Source: Tieghemiomyces parasiticus
Lineage: Eukaryota > Kickxellomycota > Dimargaritomycetes > Dimargaritales > Dimargaritaceae
NCBI GenBank assembly: GCA_027575765.1
Contig: JANBPT010001115.1
Location: 1 to 14,164, forward strand
Length of the DNA: 14,164 nucleotides
Direction of reading: 5' to 3'
Shown here: positions 1 to 7,871 of the stretch, piece after piece
Layout: each line of letters begins with the position of its first letter
Position numbering within the stretch: the first letter of the stretch is position 1
The notes under the pieces: generated by a model
What the model was told of the DNA's origin: nothing
Database searches by the model: none
The model's input: the letters and a program-made list of their open reading frames with translations, nothing else
Position numbers and translations under genes: made by a program

Positions 1-63
1 TTACATCTAATTGCCCCCTCGCTTATGGCCACCTCGCCAACCTGATTACACTGCCCACCTGCC

Positions 64-528
64 CTACTCGGTCACACTATTTTTCAGGATGACGTTTCTG
101 GCATCAGTGTTGGGCTTGGGTATAGAGTAGACTGGGAGGTTAGCCAGTGCGAAACCAGGCTCATCAATACCATACTCCAGGCGGGTTGCCACAAAGGAGT
201 TCATGAAATCCCTATCTGCGCGGCTTCGGGGAGGTTGGGGAATGAACAGAAGGGCAGCGTCATCCATGAAGGGGGGAGTGATGGACTTGAGTGTGCAGGG
301 AGGTGGATAGCCTGGGGGATACTCGCGCAGGGCTCTTGCACCAGGCATAAGCGCGTCAAGTAGGCGCTCATGCTCAGAAGGGCTTGTGGCTCGATCCTTG
401 GTACGCCTGGACACATTGGAGCAAGAAACAGCAGGATACAGTTTGTCACAGTGAATGAACTCCTGGTCGTGGTTGATGTCAGTCCTCTCGATAAAGGACG
501 CGGGTAGGCCTAAACGTGCCTTGGTCTC
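64..528 (-). pseudogene. N-terminal reverse transcriptase region of a retrotransposon (relic)
   Basis: This stretch follows the protease in the same minus-strand frame, immediately after the TGA at 529-531, and is open for about 154 codons to the TAG at 64-66. Near its end it contains FVATRLEYGIDEPGFALANL followed by PVYSIPKPN. This resembles the place where Ty3/gypsy reverse transcriptases have a Gly-Ile-Ile-x-Pro-Ser turn, a Ser-Pro-x-x-x-Pro-Val segment and a Lys-Pro-Asn/Asp-Gly beta hairpin. After the TAG the frame holds further stops, so the polymerase palm with its catalytic aspartates is not readable here. I judge it a dead fragment. Confidence is limited because only about 40 residues carry the resemblance. 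Confidence 0.5.
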
Positions 529-1191
529 TCACCCTGCCACCATGGGTGCGATGGTGGGGGGGCAGTTAATCGGAGTTTCCCATGAACGTCCCACGCCCTT
601 GGGGGAGGGGGCGGCCTCTGGTGCGTCTGGATGGAAGGGCTTAGAGGAACGCTTCTCCTGTGTGAGAGAGGGAGTGGGGCCTGGATTGCGGGAGGGAGTT
701 ATTGTCTTGATGGGTGCGGAAATGTGCGCGGTACTGGGGGTGGTGGTACTCAGGTCGAATCCCAATAGGTCCAAATCAGGGCGACCAACTAGTAAGTCAA
801 CCACCCGATCTTCTGACTTCACTGTGAGCTCGACCCATCTCGCACAGGATGATTCCTCAATGGGTTGAAGGACTCTGGCGACCCCAACCCCCCTCATGGG
901 TGTGCTGCTGATGGCAGGCAAAAGAGCTGGTCTGATCAGGTAGTTCACTTTGAGGCCTAGGTGGGTGGCTGCCTCTTGTGAGATGAGGCTGGTGGCAGCT
1001 CCTTGGTCAGCAGCAGGTATTGCCGGATGGTGGCTAGTGTTGCAGTAACCAAAAGGTAAGGACAGGGTATATTTACTTTTTTTCCCTGGTAGGCAAGGGT
1101 CAAAGATTGTTACTATGCCATTCAAATCATTTGGAGAGACTATTGTAAGCAAAGGTGGCGAGTGGGCCAAAGATTCAAGGCAGAGGCAGTA
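529..1191 (-). pseudogene. Retropepsin-like aspartic protease region of a retrotransposon (relic)
   Basis: The frame is open from 1191 to the TGA at 529-531, about 220 codons, with no ATG start near its 5' end. The core resembles the flap and active-site region of Ty3/gypsy proteases: ADQGAATSLISQEAATHLGL fits the usual pattern Asp-Ser/Thr-Gly-Ala followed by a Phe/Leu-Ile-Ser and a Leu-Gly-Leu. About 70 residues later comes LLVGRPDLDLLGFDL, in the place of the family's second conserved Leu-Gly-x-Asp motif. The active-site triplet reads Asp-Gln-Gly instead of Asp-Ser/Thr-Gly, which would be expected to damage catalysis. The C-terminal third is Pro/Ser/Thr-rich, like the linker that precedes reverse transcriptase. 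The same frame continues beyond the TGA into the RT-like part. Confidence 0.55.
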
Positions 1192-3459
1192 TTAGGCATT
1201 ACAGAGAATAGGGGCGTTTATTAGTTGCGGAGACAACGAGCCGCAGAGTAGGCCCACTGCTTAAGCCTTAAGTATAGAATGAATGCAATAACGTGATGTT
1301 GGTCCCCCCAACCTGGGGGGAAGGTCTTGTTGGTGGTGTTTGAGGATTGGCGTGCTTGGTTCGCCTTTTCGCCGTTGGTGGGAAATCCTGAAGTGGTTTC
1401 AGCCAATGCTGTGTCACCTCAAGGCCTTCCTTCTGGTTACACTATATATAGTTTTCCCTTTTTTTTCACTTTTGGTCAAAGTACTCACAAACTGTTCTCA
1501 ATCCAACCATGTACGCGGAGTAACCTGCATTCTACCAGGCCTCCCTGTAATGATATTTTTTGTTTTGAGTGCCTACTACCCTCCCTTTAGACTTTCTCCA
1601 TCTGGCCGGCAGAAACTCCTCCTACTTTTTGACCATTATTTTTAAAACGACTGGGGTGGCCAACCTTGTATAAATGATGTCCGCGAAATTAGTCATCATG
1701 CTTATCTCTAGCGATTTTCTCATTGGGATATTTTTCCTTACCGCTTTGTCACCTTGCCTATCCTCTTCCTGGCCAGTTTAGTTACTACCTCACTTGACTT
1801 TTGTCACAGTATCAAAGGTTTTTTTTATCTTAGCCTGTGTTAGCTTTGCTGGTAGTTGGTAGGCTGATTCCTCATCATTTTGGGCTGGAAGACGGGTGCA
1901 TGGTATACCTATTTCGTTCACCATCTTATTGAGACACTCATAATCAAGACCGCAGAACAGATGCACTTGTATGCAGCCTCTTTATGCCCCATCTGCCAGA
2001 AATTGTCAAACCTTCCATGCAGCCGCTGGAGATACACGCTTGGCTGTGAACTTTGCCAGTTGGCATCCTATATCAGCTTGAGCGTCTGCCTTCTTCTATG
2101 ACTTGCTCCCCATCTGTTTACCTACTTTACGTACTATCTAGCATTCGTAGCATTCCTGCTCTATTTCTCTCACTTTTCACATATTGCACTTCTTACACCC
2201 CTACTATACCAACGCTACCCCTTCCCCTTTGGTATACACCTTATGCTTTGTCTTATTGGTTTTTGCTTACACATTGCATCCTTAGTAAAGCCAGTGTAAT
2301 CCCCACGTCTGCTAGTCCCTTTAGCAGCATCATAGTGACCTAAACTTTTATGTTGGGTCTACCCACAACATTGCGGCAGTGTCTGTAGTGAGGATAAACC
2401 ATGGTAAGGTAGATGGGGCAATTTTTGATAAACAAGCAGGAGGCCTCCAACAATGAAGGGTTACATGGGCAACAGGTATGCCAATGTAATCTATCACCTG
2501 CTTGCATGTATACCCACCTCTGTATTGGGTGCCAAATCCGTCAATCATTGATGCATAAGTACATGGCTGTGGTCAATACACTATGCTCTGTACATGCTGA
2601 ACAACCTTATGCACATTTAATCTGCTTCCTTAATATATACAACAAGAGAAATGTGCAGGTCAGTATGTCAATAAATAACTTGCCCAATTACTGATGCAGT
2701 AAGTTCTTTAGGCAACACTATCGCTGATTGGTGTATATAGTAGTTTGCTTATCTACTGCGACTTACAGGTGCCAGTTATTCCGGTTGAATAGTACCTGTG
2801 GTGCCTATAAACCACGCAAGGGCCAACACGTGCCTACACCACCCACAGTACCTCCAATACCAGCACGCCATATGAGCAACCAAATCCGCCTTGATGAAAT
2901 CGCTCTCCGTTTGGGTCATTTACTTCTCGTATTGCTTGACAGCGCGTAGCACTTATCACCTCCAGGTGGCTCTTAACTTCTTCACCTCAATAAATCCTCT
3001 GTACGCCTTTATACTATTGACACCCATCCCCTCCTTTGCGGACACCACAGTACCATAAGGTCAAAGACGCTGGACTAATTCTCCTAACTTTAACAGTCCA
3101 TTGTTAGCTTGCGTTTTTGGATGTCCAGCTCAATCCTGAACTCAACCATGTATGCCCTCCCTGCTGTATCTTTCTGCGAAACTAGACAGATGGAAAGCAA
3201 GGACGTCCATAGTTTGCCTGGTTGCGAGTTAGTGCAGCAAGCAGTGGTACTGATAATGGGGCAGAGTATCCAGTGACTGGTAGATATTTTGCATGGGTGA
3301 TTGTCACGCGCTGGATTGTGATGACAGCAGCCTTGCCTTATCTGACATTCCTTTAGACTAGCGCACCAAACTGCACTGGATGCCATCAAAAGTAGGACTA
3401 CTACGCACTGCCTTATTTACTTGATCGCCAAGCTCATGCAGTCTCGCTGGCAACGTATT
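1192..3459. other. AT-richer gene-free region
   Basis: No convincing gene is seen in these 2.3 kb. The longest open frames (for example 2053-2343 on the plus strand and 3090-3389 on the minus strand) are below 100 codons, have low-complexity translations rich in Ser, Leu, Tyr, Cys and Ile, and match no family I recognise. The stretch is visibly richer in A+T than everything after about 3500, with several T-runs (for example around 1458-1468 and 1819-1827) and a TATATATA stretch near 1443. I see no tRNA, CRISPR array or terminal repeats. It may be decayed transposon sequence continuous with the relic at 1-1191, but this is inference from composition and position. Confidence 0.5.
1303..1321. 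repeat. Perfect 7-bp hairpin with a 5-base loop
   Basis: TCCCCCC at 1303-1309 pairs with GGGGGGA at 1315-1321 around the loop AACCT. It lies about 110 bases upstream (in minus-strand terms) of the retrotransposon pol frame. It could belong to a decayed untranslated or LTR region of that element, but no LTR partner is visible in the window. Confidence 0.5.
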
Positions 3460-3466
3460 TATAAAA
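3460..3466 (+). promoter_or_regulatory. TATA box for the Myb/SANT-like gene
   Basis: TATAAAA lies 101 bases upstream of the ATG at 3567. The following 100 bases are CA-rich and T-poor, as fungal 5' leaders often are. This is a motif match and position only. Confidence 0.5.
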
Positions 3467-3540
3467 GCTGACATTTGCCCATCCTGTTTCCGTGACAACC
3501 TAATCACCTAACAACCACCACAGGCCTCCCTTGCCAGCCC

Positions 3541-3633
3541 ATGTCCAGTAGCTTTCATCCAGCAAGATGTCTTCGGGTGCCCCCAGACCCCAGAGTAGGC
3601 CCATCCACATTCGCGGCACTCATCCACAAGTGA
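3541..3633 (+). other. Upstream ORF overlapping the Myb/SANT-like start codon
   Basis: An ATG at 3541, in the predicted leader, opens a 30-codon frame ending in TGA at 3631-3633. It overlaps the main ATG (3567) out of frame. Its context has C at -3, whereas the main ATG has A at -3, so leaky scanning past the first ATG would be expected if transcription starts downstream of the TATA box. The translation has no recognisable motif. Confidence 0.35.
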
Positions 3634-4121
3634 CCTGGTCAGTCGAAGAAGATACCTGGCTGCTTCTCTCAATCTGCGAACTCTACCCTAGACTGCTGCG
3701 CAACACTCCTGTTTACGATGAGCTTTGCAACCGGTTCCGCGAAGTATGCCGGCCCTACCGGCCTTGGAGCTACATACCCCGCCCAATGTGGGAAGCTGCC
3801 GAGGTTGAACGGCACCGTTGGCACGGTCATCGCGACCTGTGGGAAGTCATGGCGGAGGATTTACTGAATAAGACCGCAGATGACTGTAGTGACCGCTGGC
3901 ATGTGCTGTGGCGCGATTATGACCGGGTACGGGAGAGACTAAATGATGCTCGCGAAAGGTGGCGCACCGACCCAGGATACCCGCACGGCGAGGACCCTGT
4001 GCCTACCACCGTTGAGAGGTGGTGTGGTGCCCGAGACGTCGGAGCGATTGCTGCTTTAAAGCGGATTTTCGAAATTCGCTTAGAGTTTCTGGATATGATT
4101 GACGAAGTATCCGGCGCCTGA
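3567..4121 (+). CDS. Myb/SANT-like DNA-binding protein, 184 aa
   Basis: This is an intronless frame of 184 residues. It opens with a first Myb helix pattern, VTWSVEEDTWLLLSICELYP (residues 22-41), with Trp24 and an acidic EED. Residues 91-118 read as the second and third Myb helices: LWEVMAEDL, then NKTADDCSDRW, then HVLW, with Trp92 and Trp111 at the usual 19-residue spacing and the characteristic Lys/Arg-Thr-x-x-Asp/Gln-Cys turn before the recognition helix. About 48 extra residues rich in Trp, Pro and Arg (45-90) separate the two parts, so either one Myb repeat carries an insertion or two degenerate repeats are present. Residues 119-134 look like a charged helix. A nuclear DNA-binding role is inferred; the target is unknown. 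The ATG at 3567 is chosen for its A at -3 and because the TATA box is about 100 bases upstream. Confidence 0.65.
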   Translation: MSSGAPRPQSRPIHIRGTHPQVTWSVEEDTWLLLSICELYPRLLRNTPVYDELCNRFREVCRPYRPWSYIPRPMWEAAEVERHRWHGHRDLWEVMAEDLLNKTADDCSDRWHVLWRDYDRVRERLNDARERWRTDPGYPHGEDPVPTTVERWCGARDVGAIAALKRIFEIRLEFLDMIDEVSGA

Positions 4122-4336
4122 TACTGTAGTTTTTCGCTATAAAGCTGCCTTCATTACACCTGAAAGGCATAGTTGCTCGAATCGAATTAGTCTACCGTGT
4201 ATGGTTAATAGTCGGAGCAAATCCCTGGGGTTGGCGACCTGCCCTTACCAGTAATGTATAGGTAGATTTGGTGTGCACTGGTGCCAATTGTAGTCAACCT
4301 TGTGGCGCGCCGATCCTGACAAGTTCGGCGCACCTG

Positions 4337-4343
4337 TGACTCA
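4337..4343 (+). promoter_or_regulatory. Gcn4/CPC1-type general amino-acid control site
   Basis: The exact heptamer TGACTCA, the consensus of the bZIP activator Gcn4/CPC-1, lies 341 bases upstream of the LYS12 ATG. General amino-acid control of lysine genes through this site is established in ascomycete yeasts and moulds. That it operates here is inference from the motif and the downstream gene. Confidence 0.5.
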
Positions 4344-4546
4344 CCTTTGAGGTCTTTTGACGCTGCGAGAGGGATGCATGTTTCTGGGCTTTTTACTCGT
4401 CACTTCACGTGTTACCACAGCCAATTAACACTGACCAAGTCCCGCCTTTTCGGATGGATAGGGGTGCGTTGTGCGTCACGATTCTCTTGGCGCCTCTTCT
4501 CCTACGTGTCGCCCTTTGGCGCCTCCCCCTTCCCCTACGCTTTGCT

Positions 4547-4566
4547 ACCACCACCACCACCACCAC
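4547..4566 (+). repeat. (ACC)n microsatellite in the LYS12 leader
   Basis: Six full ACC units plus AC form a 20-base simple repeat about 120 bases before the LYS12 start codon, inside the probable 5' leader or core promoter. No function can be inferred. Confidence 0.8.
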
Positions 4567-4683
4567 TTCCAGGCTACTTTCGAACTGGGCCCTAGACCGC
4601 GTTTCTTCACCTAAAGCCTTGTTATTCAAGTCCCCTGCTTCGTACCCCTTCAACGCCACCGCCCCCTTTCTACCCATTCCGCC

Positions 4684-5904
4684 ATGCTGCACCACACTTT
4701 GCGTTCCAACGCCCGCCGGTGCCCGCACCTGGCCACCTTCGCCGCGCCTTCCGCTCGCGCCCTGACGACGACTGCCGCCAATAATTCGGCAGTGCCGCGG
4801 ACGCTGACGATCGGGCTCATTCCGGCTGACGGCATCGGCCGTGAAGTGATACCCGCGGCCCAGCAGGTCCTGGAAGCCCTCCCGTCGCAATTCGGTCTCA
4901 AGTTCAACTTTGTCCACTGCGACGCCGGATTCGAATACTTCCAAAAGCATGGCGAGGCTCTCCCTCAGAAGACGGTGGACGTGCTCCGTGCCGACTGCGA
5001 CGGGGCCCTGTTTGGCGCTGTGAGCTCACCCTCGCACAAGGTGGCGGGCTACTCCTCCCCGATCGTCGCCCTGCGTAAACACCTAGACCTCTACGCCAAT
5101 GTACGCCCGGTGATCTCGACGTCGCCCGGCGGCGCTGATTCGCCGAGTGCTGGCCCGGCGGCTCGTCCTGTAGACATGCTGATTATCCGCGAGAACACCG
5201 AGTGTCTGTACGTCAAGCGTGAGAAGCAATACACGGACGCCAACGGCGAGGTGTACGCCGTGGCTGAACGCCTCATCACCCAGAAGGCGTCGGAACGCGC
5301 CGGCCGGATGGCATTCCAGATGGCCTTGGCGCGGGACGCTCTGCGTGCCCAACAGCCCCCGACTGAACGCCGGTGGACGGGGCTGCCCAAGGTGACCATT
5401 GTGCACAAATCTAACGTGCTCAGTGTGACGGACGGGCTGTGGCGCGAAACCATCCGCCGGGTGCACGAGACCACCCCGGCGTTCCGCGAGCGAGTCCTGA
5501 TGGAGGAGCAGCTGGTGGACTCTATGGTGTACCGCATGTTCCGTGAGCCCCAGGTCTTTGACGTGGTGGTCGCGCCCAACCTCTACGGTGACATTTTGAG
5601 CGACGGCGCTGCCGCCCTGGTGGGCAGCCTAGGATTGGTACCTAGCGCCAACGTGGGCGACAATTTCGTGATGGGTGAGCCCGTGCACGGTTCGGCTCCC
5701 GATATCGCCGGTCAACACAAGGCGAACCCCGTAGCCGCCATTCGGAGCGCCGCCTTGCTACTTGAAAATATCGGTCTACCTGCCCCGGCCCTCGCCATCT
5801 ACACCGCTGTGGACAAGGCCCTTCAGAGTGGCCTGCTCACACCCGACCTGGGCGGCAAGGCCACCACCGAAGAGGTGACTGGGGCTATCTGCCGTAACCT
5901 GTAG
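4684..5904 (+). CDS. LYS12: Homoisocitrate dehydrogenase, mitochondrial (406 aa)
   Basis: This enzyme catalyses NAD-dependent oxidative decarboxylation of homoisocitrate to 2-oxoadipate in the fungal alpha-aminoadipate lysine pathway. Residues 1 to about 36 are rich in Arg, Ala, Ser and Thr without acids, a typical mitochondrial presequence. The mature part starts [11 protein letters not shown] (42-52), where the nucleotide/substrate loop is normally Gly-Asp-Gly. It continues with the homoisocitrate-dehydrogenase signature [21 protein letters not shown] (122-142), RENTECLY with Tyr176, HKSNVL with Lys242, [11 protein letters not shown] (279-289), [20 protein letters not shown] with Asp303 and Asp307, and HGSAPDIAG (335-343). 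Colinear agreement with yeast Lys12 over the full length makes it Lys12 rather than isopropylmalate or isocitrate dehydrogenase. The gene is intronless, and the ATG at 4684 (context GCC) is the one that supplies the presequence. It converges on the J-protein gene. Confidence 0.95.
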   Translation: MLHHTLRSNARRCPHLATFAAPSARALTTTAANNSAVPRTLTIGLIPADGIGREVIPAAQQVLEALPSQFGLKFNFVHCDAGFEYFQKHGEALPQKTVDVLRADCDGALFGAVSSPSHKVAGYSSPIVALRKHLDLYANVRPVISTSPGGADSPSAGPAARPVDMLIIRENTECLYVKREKQYTDANGEVYAVAERLITQKASERAGRMAFQMALARDALRAQQPPTERRWTGLPKVTIVHKSNVLSVTDGLWRETIRRVHETTPAFRERVLMEEQLVDSMVYRMFREPQVFDVVVAPNLYGDILSDGAAALVGSLGLVPSANVGDNFVMGEPVHGSAPDIAGQHKANPVAAIRSAALLLENIGLPAPALAIYTAVDKALQSGLLTPDLGGKATTEEVTGAICRNL

Positions 5905-5996
5905 ACAGTGGTGACTTTACCCAGAAGCCAAAAAAAATAATTGGGCACAAATCGGACCATCCTAGCTGTTTTCCATCCTGGCGTGCTCCAAGTGGC

Positions 5997-6002
5997 AATA
6001 AA
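5997..6002 (+). terminator. Poly(A) signal of LYS12
   Basis: AATAAA lies 92 bases after the LYS12 stop codon. A second copy is at 6068-6073. Either fits 3' end formation in the convergent spacer. Confidence 0.5.
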
Positions 6003-6067
6003 CATGGGGCGAATGAACGAAAGAGGGGTTCCTGCAGGACTGCTGAAGTACCTCACTGATGCGTTAT

Positions 6068-6073
6068 AATAAA
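6068..6073 (+). terminator. Second plus-strand AATAAA downstream of LYS12
   Basis: This AATAAA lies 163 bases after the LYS12 stop. If used, the LYS12 transcript would run close to the 3' end of the convergent J-protein transcript. Confidence 0.35.
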
Positions 6074-6102
6074 CGAATAGGCCCGATCGTTTCACATTTG
6101 GT

Positions 6103-6108
6103 TTTATT
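6103..6108 (-). terminator. Poly(A) signal of the ER J-protein gene
   Basis: TTTATT on the plus strand reads AATAAA on the minus strand, 67 bases beyond the J-protein stop codon. It sits 30 bases from the second plus-strand AATAAA, so the two convergent 3' ends are closely packed. Confidence 0.5.
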
Positions 6109-6174
6109 GTTTTCAAACGCTCACTCTCAAGGCAAAAGGAAAAGGAGGAGATTCAAAAAACTAACCAGCCAGGG

Positions 6175-7146
6175 CTAAGCGGTCCGGGATACTCTGCTCA
6201 ACAGATCACGGCCGACGATTACAGGCCAGAGGCGGTCGAACGCAGGCTTGGGTACGCTCTCGGGATCCATAGCCGCCCAGTGGCGCTGAATCTGGAGGTA
6301 GCGGGCCTCCTCAGGATCCTCAGGGAGAGCCTCGACCTCCTCAGCGGCGGCCGCGGCGGCCTGTTCCATTTCCTTTTTGTCTATGCGCTCCTGCATCTGC
6401 TGGAACTTTTCTTCCCGCTCCAGCACCTTTAATTGGCGGCGGGTGAGCTTGGAACGATCAACATCGGCTACCTTGGAAGCACGGGCGGTGGTGGTGATAG
6501 CGCTTCGTGTAGCGGAGCGGTGGGTGGTTGAGTTCTGGGCTTGGTTGGCTACAGCCTGCACGAGGTTGGCATCTTCCCCGCCAGTGGCCGGATCGGACTG
6601 GCCGGCCTCATTGAGCTCCCGGCGGTAAGTTTCAATCTTGCGTACGGTGAGGTAATGGTTTAGCCACTGTACGAGGTACTGTACCAGGGCGCTGAAGGTG
6701 ATCAGGCCGGTAACAACACTGAGGAGGCCTGGGCGGTAACGACTGTAAAAGTAGCCCGTGCCACGCCAGACAGGCACGCCATTGCGCATAAAAAAGTCGT
6801 ACCGCTCGCGGGAGGCCGGGTTGCGCAGGATCTTCATGACGGAACCCAGGCGCGTGAAGATGGCCTTTTGCTCATCGGTAGGGTTCTTGTCGGGATGGTA
6901 GGCCAGGGACTTGCGGCGGAAGGCCTGGTTGATTTTGGACAGTTCGGCCTTCGGGCTGACGCCCAGGATGTCGTAGAAGGAATGGACTTCGCCGTGCTGC
7001 GCTTTCTTGAGGAAATCGACCAGGTCAAAGATTTCGTAGTCCTGCTCGTCCCAGGCCCGGACGGACGGGGGGCTCAGTAGCGCGAAGAAGCAGAGGCAGA
7101 GCGAGATGAGCACCGCACTCCGCCGCAGGAAGCCGGCGGGCAGCAT
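6175..7146 (-). CDS. ERJ5: ER membrane J-domain co-chaperone (Erj5-like), 323 aa
   Basis: The protein is a membrane-bound Hsp40 expected to recruit the lumenal Hsp70 BiP/Kar2 through its J domain. The ATG at 7146 is chosen because it begins a clear signal sequence: two Arg, then a hydrophobic run (about 11-26), then a cleavage-like SVRA at 28-31. The J domain spans about 55-118, with FYDILGVSP, the HPD tripeptide at 84-86, and ASRERYDFF. It is followed by GVPVWRGTGYFYSRYRPGL (123-141), typical of this fungal ER family, and a membrane span at about 141-161. The C-terminal half, presumably cytosolic, is charged, with a coiled-coil-like stretch (234-280) containing six alanines, and ends in RHWAAMDPE and LWPVIVG. 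The frame is open 80 codons further upstream, but that part is Ser/Pro-rich and leader-like. No intron is seen. Confidence 0.85.
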   Translation of the reverse strand: MLPAGFLRRSAVLISLCLCFFALLSPPSVRAWDEQDYEIFDLVDFLKKAQHGEVHSFYDILGVSPKAELSKINQAFRRKSLAYHPDKNPTDEQKAIFTRLGSVMKILRNPASRERYDFFMRNGVPVWRGTGYFYSRYRPGLLSVVTGLITFSALVQYLVQWLNHYLTVRKIETYRRELNEAGQSDPATGGEDANLVQAVANQAQNSTTHRSATRSAITTTARASKVADVDRSKLTRRQLKVLEREEKFQQMQERIDKKEMEQAAAAAAEEVEALPEDPEEARYLQIQRHWAAMDPESVPKPAFDRLWPVIVGRDLLSRVSRTA

Positions 7147-7288
7147 GGTTGAAGAGGGGATGGGCAGGATGGCCGGTAGGGTTCGTGATGGTGTGAATAC
7201 AGAGAGGACTCGGGAGGGAGCGGAGTTGGAGGCGGCAGCAGATGACGGAGAGATATAAACAACGCCGACGTGTTGGATGCGGACGATG

Positions 7289-7301
7289 GAGAGAGAGAGA
7301 G
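7289..7301. repeat. (GA)n microsatellite
   Basis: A run of six GA units plus G lies about 145 bases upstream of the J-protein ATG, in its presumed promoter. It is a simple repeat. Confidence 0.8.
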
Positions 7302-7424
7302 CACGGTCGGTAGGCACTCTCTGACATGGACTTGGGCCGCTTGGCTCTCCCACAAACGATGGGTGAAGACCCTGGCCGCCGTCCACAGCGCAGGGATCGC
7401 ACTGGCTCTACGCCTGTATCCCGC

Positions 7425-7440
7425 CTCTCTGTATAGAGAG
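7425..7440. repeat. Short perfect hairpin
   Basis: CTCTCT at 7425-7430 and AGAGAG at 7435-7440 flank the loop GTAT. It lies between the J-protein promoter and the HEI10 3' region and may be fortuitous. Confidence 0.4.
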
Positions 7441-7645
7441 CCGACGACGGCAATCAGTAGTGGGTGACCTCCCCGCTCCGCTGGCCAGCTACCATTCGCC
7501 AGGATTTATTGTGCCCTTGGGGGATAAACGCTACCAAGCCCAGTGGGCCAACCTTCGCCAGTCTACTGTGGCCACCATTCCAGGACAGAGAGCCACAGCA
7601 GGCAATATTATAGATGCACGCAGATAGGATGTTTGGATGGTAATA

Positions 7646-7651
7646 TTTATT
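7646..7651 (-). terminator. Candidate poly(A) signal of HEI10
   Basis: TTTATT on the plus strand reads AATAAA on the minus strand, 221 bases beyond the proposed HEI10 stop codon at 7872-7874. It is the nearest exact signal I found. Confidence 0.35.
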
Positions 7652-7871
7652 TTATGAACGCTGCATTAGTGGATTGAGACAGTATTGCTACCGTACCGCG
7701 TTGCGAGAGGGTGCATATTATGCACTCGGCAAATCCGCGGCCCCTAGGATTAGGGCCCGGCGACCGATGGCGACCATAGGAGAAATTGAGCTAGTCCGCC
7801 TATTCAGGGCGGTGTCGGAATGCCATGCGATCGGCTGTAAGGTTGCAGAAAGCCCACAACGGCCCGGGTGG

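Larger units (their letters stand above)
1..1191 (-). mobile_element. Degenerate Ty3/gypsy-type LTR retrotransposon pol fragment
   Basis: On the minus strand one reading frame runs from 1191 down to 64 and carries a retropepsin-like segment followed by a segment resembling the N-terminal entry into a Ty3/gypsy reverse transcriptase. That order (protease then RT in one frame) is the pol order of this family. The frame is broken by TGA at 529-531 and TAG at 64-66, with more stops towards base 1. I see no gag, RNase H, integrase or paired LTRs, but the downstream part of the element would lie beyond the left edge of the window. No ATG opens the frame. It is best read as an inactive relic; the family assignment rests on motif resemblance only. 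Confidence 0.6.
4122..4683. other. Intergenic region and LYS12 promoter/leader
   Basis: This 562-base spacer lies between the Myb-like gene and LYS12, both on the plus strand. It holds a Gcn4-type site (4337-4343) and an ACC microsatellite (4547-4566). The last 200 bases are pyrimidine-rich, as expected for a fungal promoter or 5' leader. No gene is supported; open frames over 4347-4950 on both strands lack family resemblance and overlap the LYS12 start region. No AATAAA was seen for the Myb-like gene. Confidence 0.5.
7147..7871. other. Intergenic region between the J-protein gene and HEI10
   Basis: This region contains the J-protein promoter and leader (a minus-strand TTTATATC TATA-like stretch near 7252-7259, a (GA)n run at 7289-7301, and a CTCTCT/AGAGAG hairpin at 7425-7440) and the presumed HEI10 3' untranslated region. 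A minus-strand AATAAA at 7646-7651 would serve HEI10. A 71-codon plus-strand open frame at 7674-7889 has no recognisable family and lies antisense to the HEI10 3' end. Confidence 0.45.

Noticed and set aside
752..763. tRNA B-box-like AGGTCGAATCCC
   Set aside because: No matching A box or cloverleaf pairing could be drawn around it, and it lies within the retrotransposon frame.
2053..2343. 96-codon plus-strand frame with a hydrophobic translation
   Set aside because: The Ser/Leu/Tyr/Thr-rich translation comes from a CT-rich low-complexity stretch; there is no motif and no promoter or splice evidence.
4405..4950. 181-codon minus-strand frame antisense to the LYS12 start
   Set aside because: It is the GC-rich antisense of the LYS12 leader and presequence, with poly-Val from the ACC repeat; it is not a credible protein.
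7147..7386. 80-codon upstream extension of the J-protein frame
   Set aside because: The downstream ATG at 7146 starts a proper ER signal sequence, which would be buried inside the longer form. The extension covers the GA repeat and TATA-like stretch.
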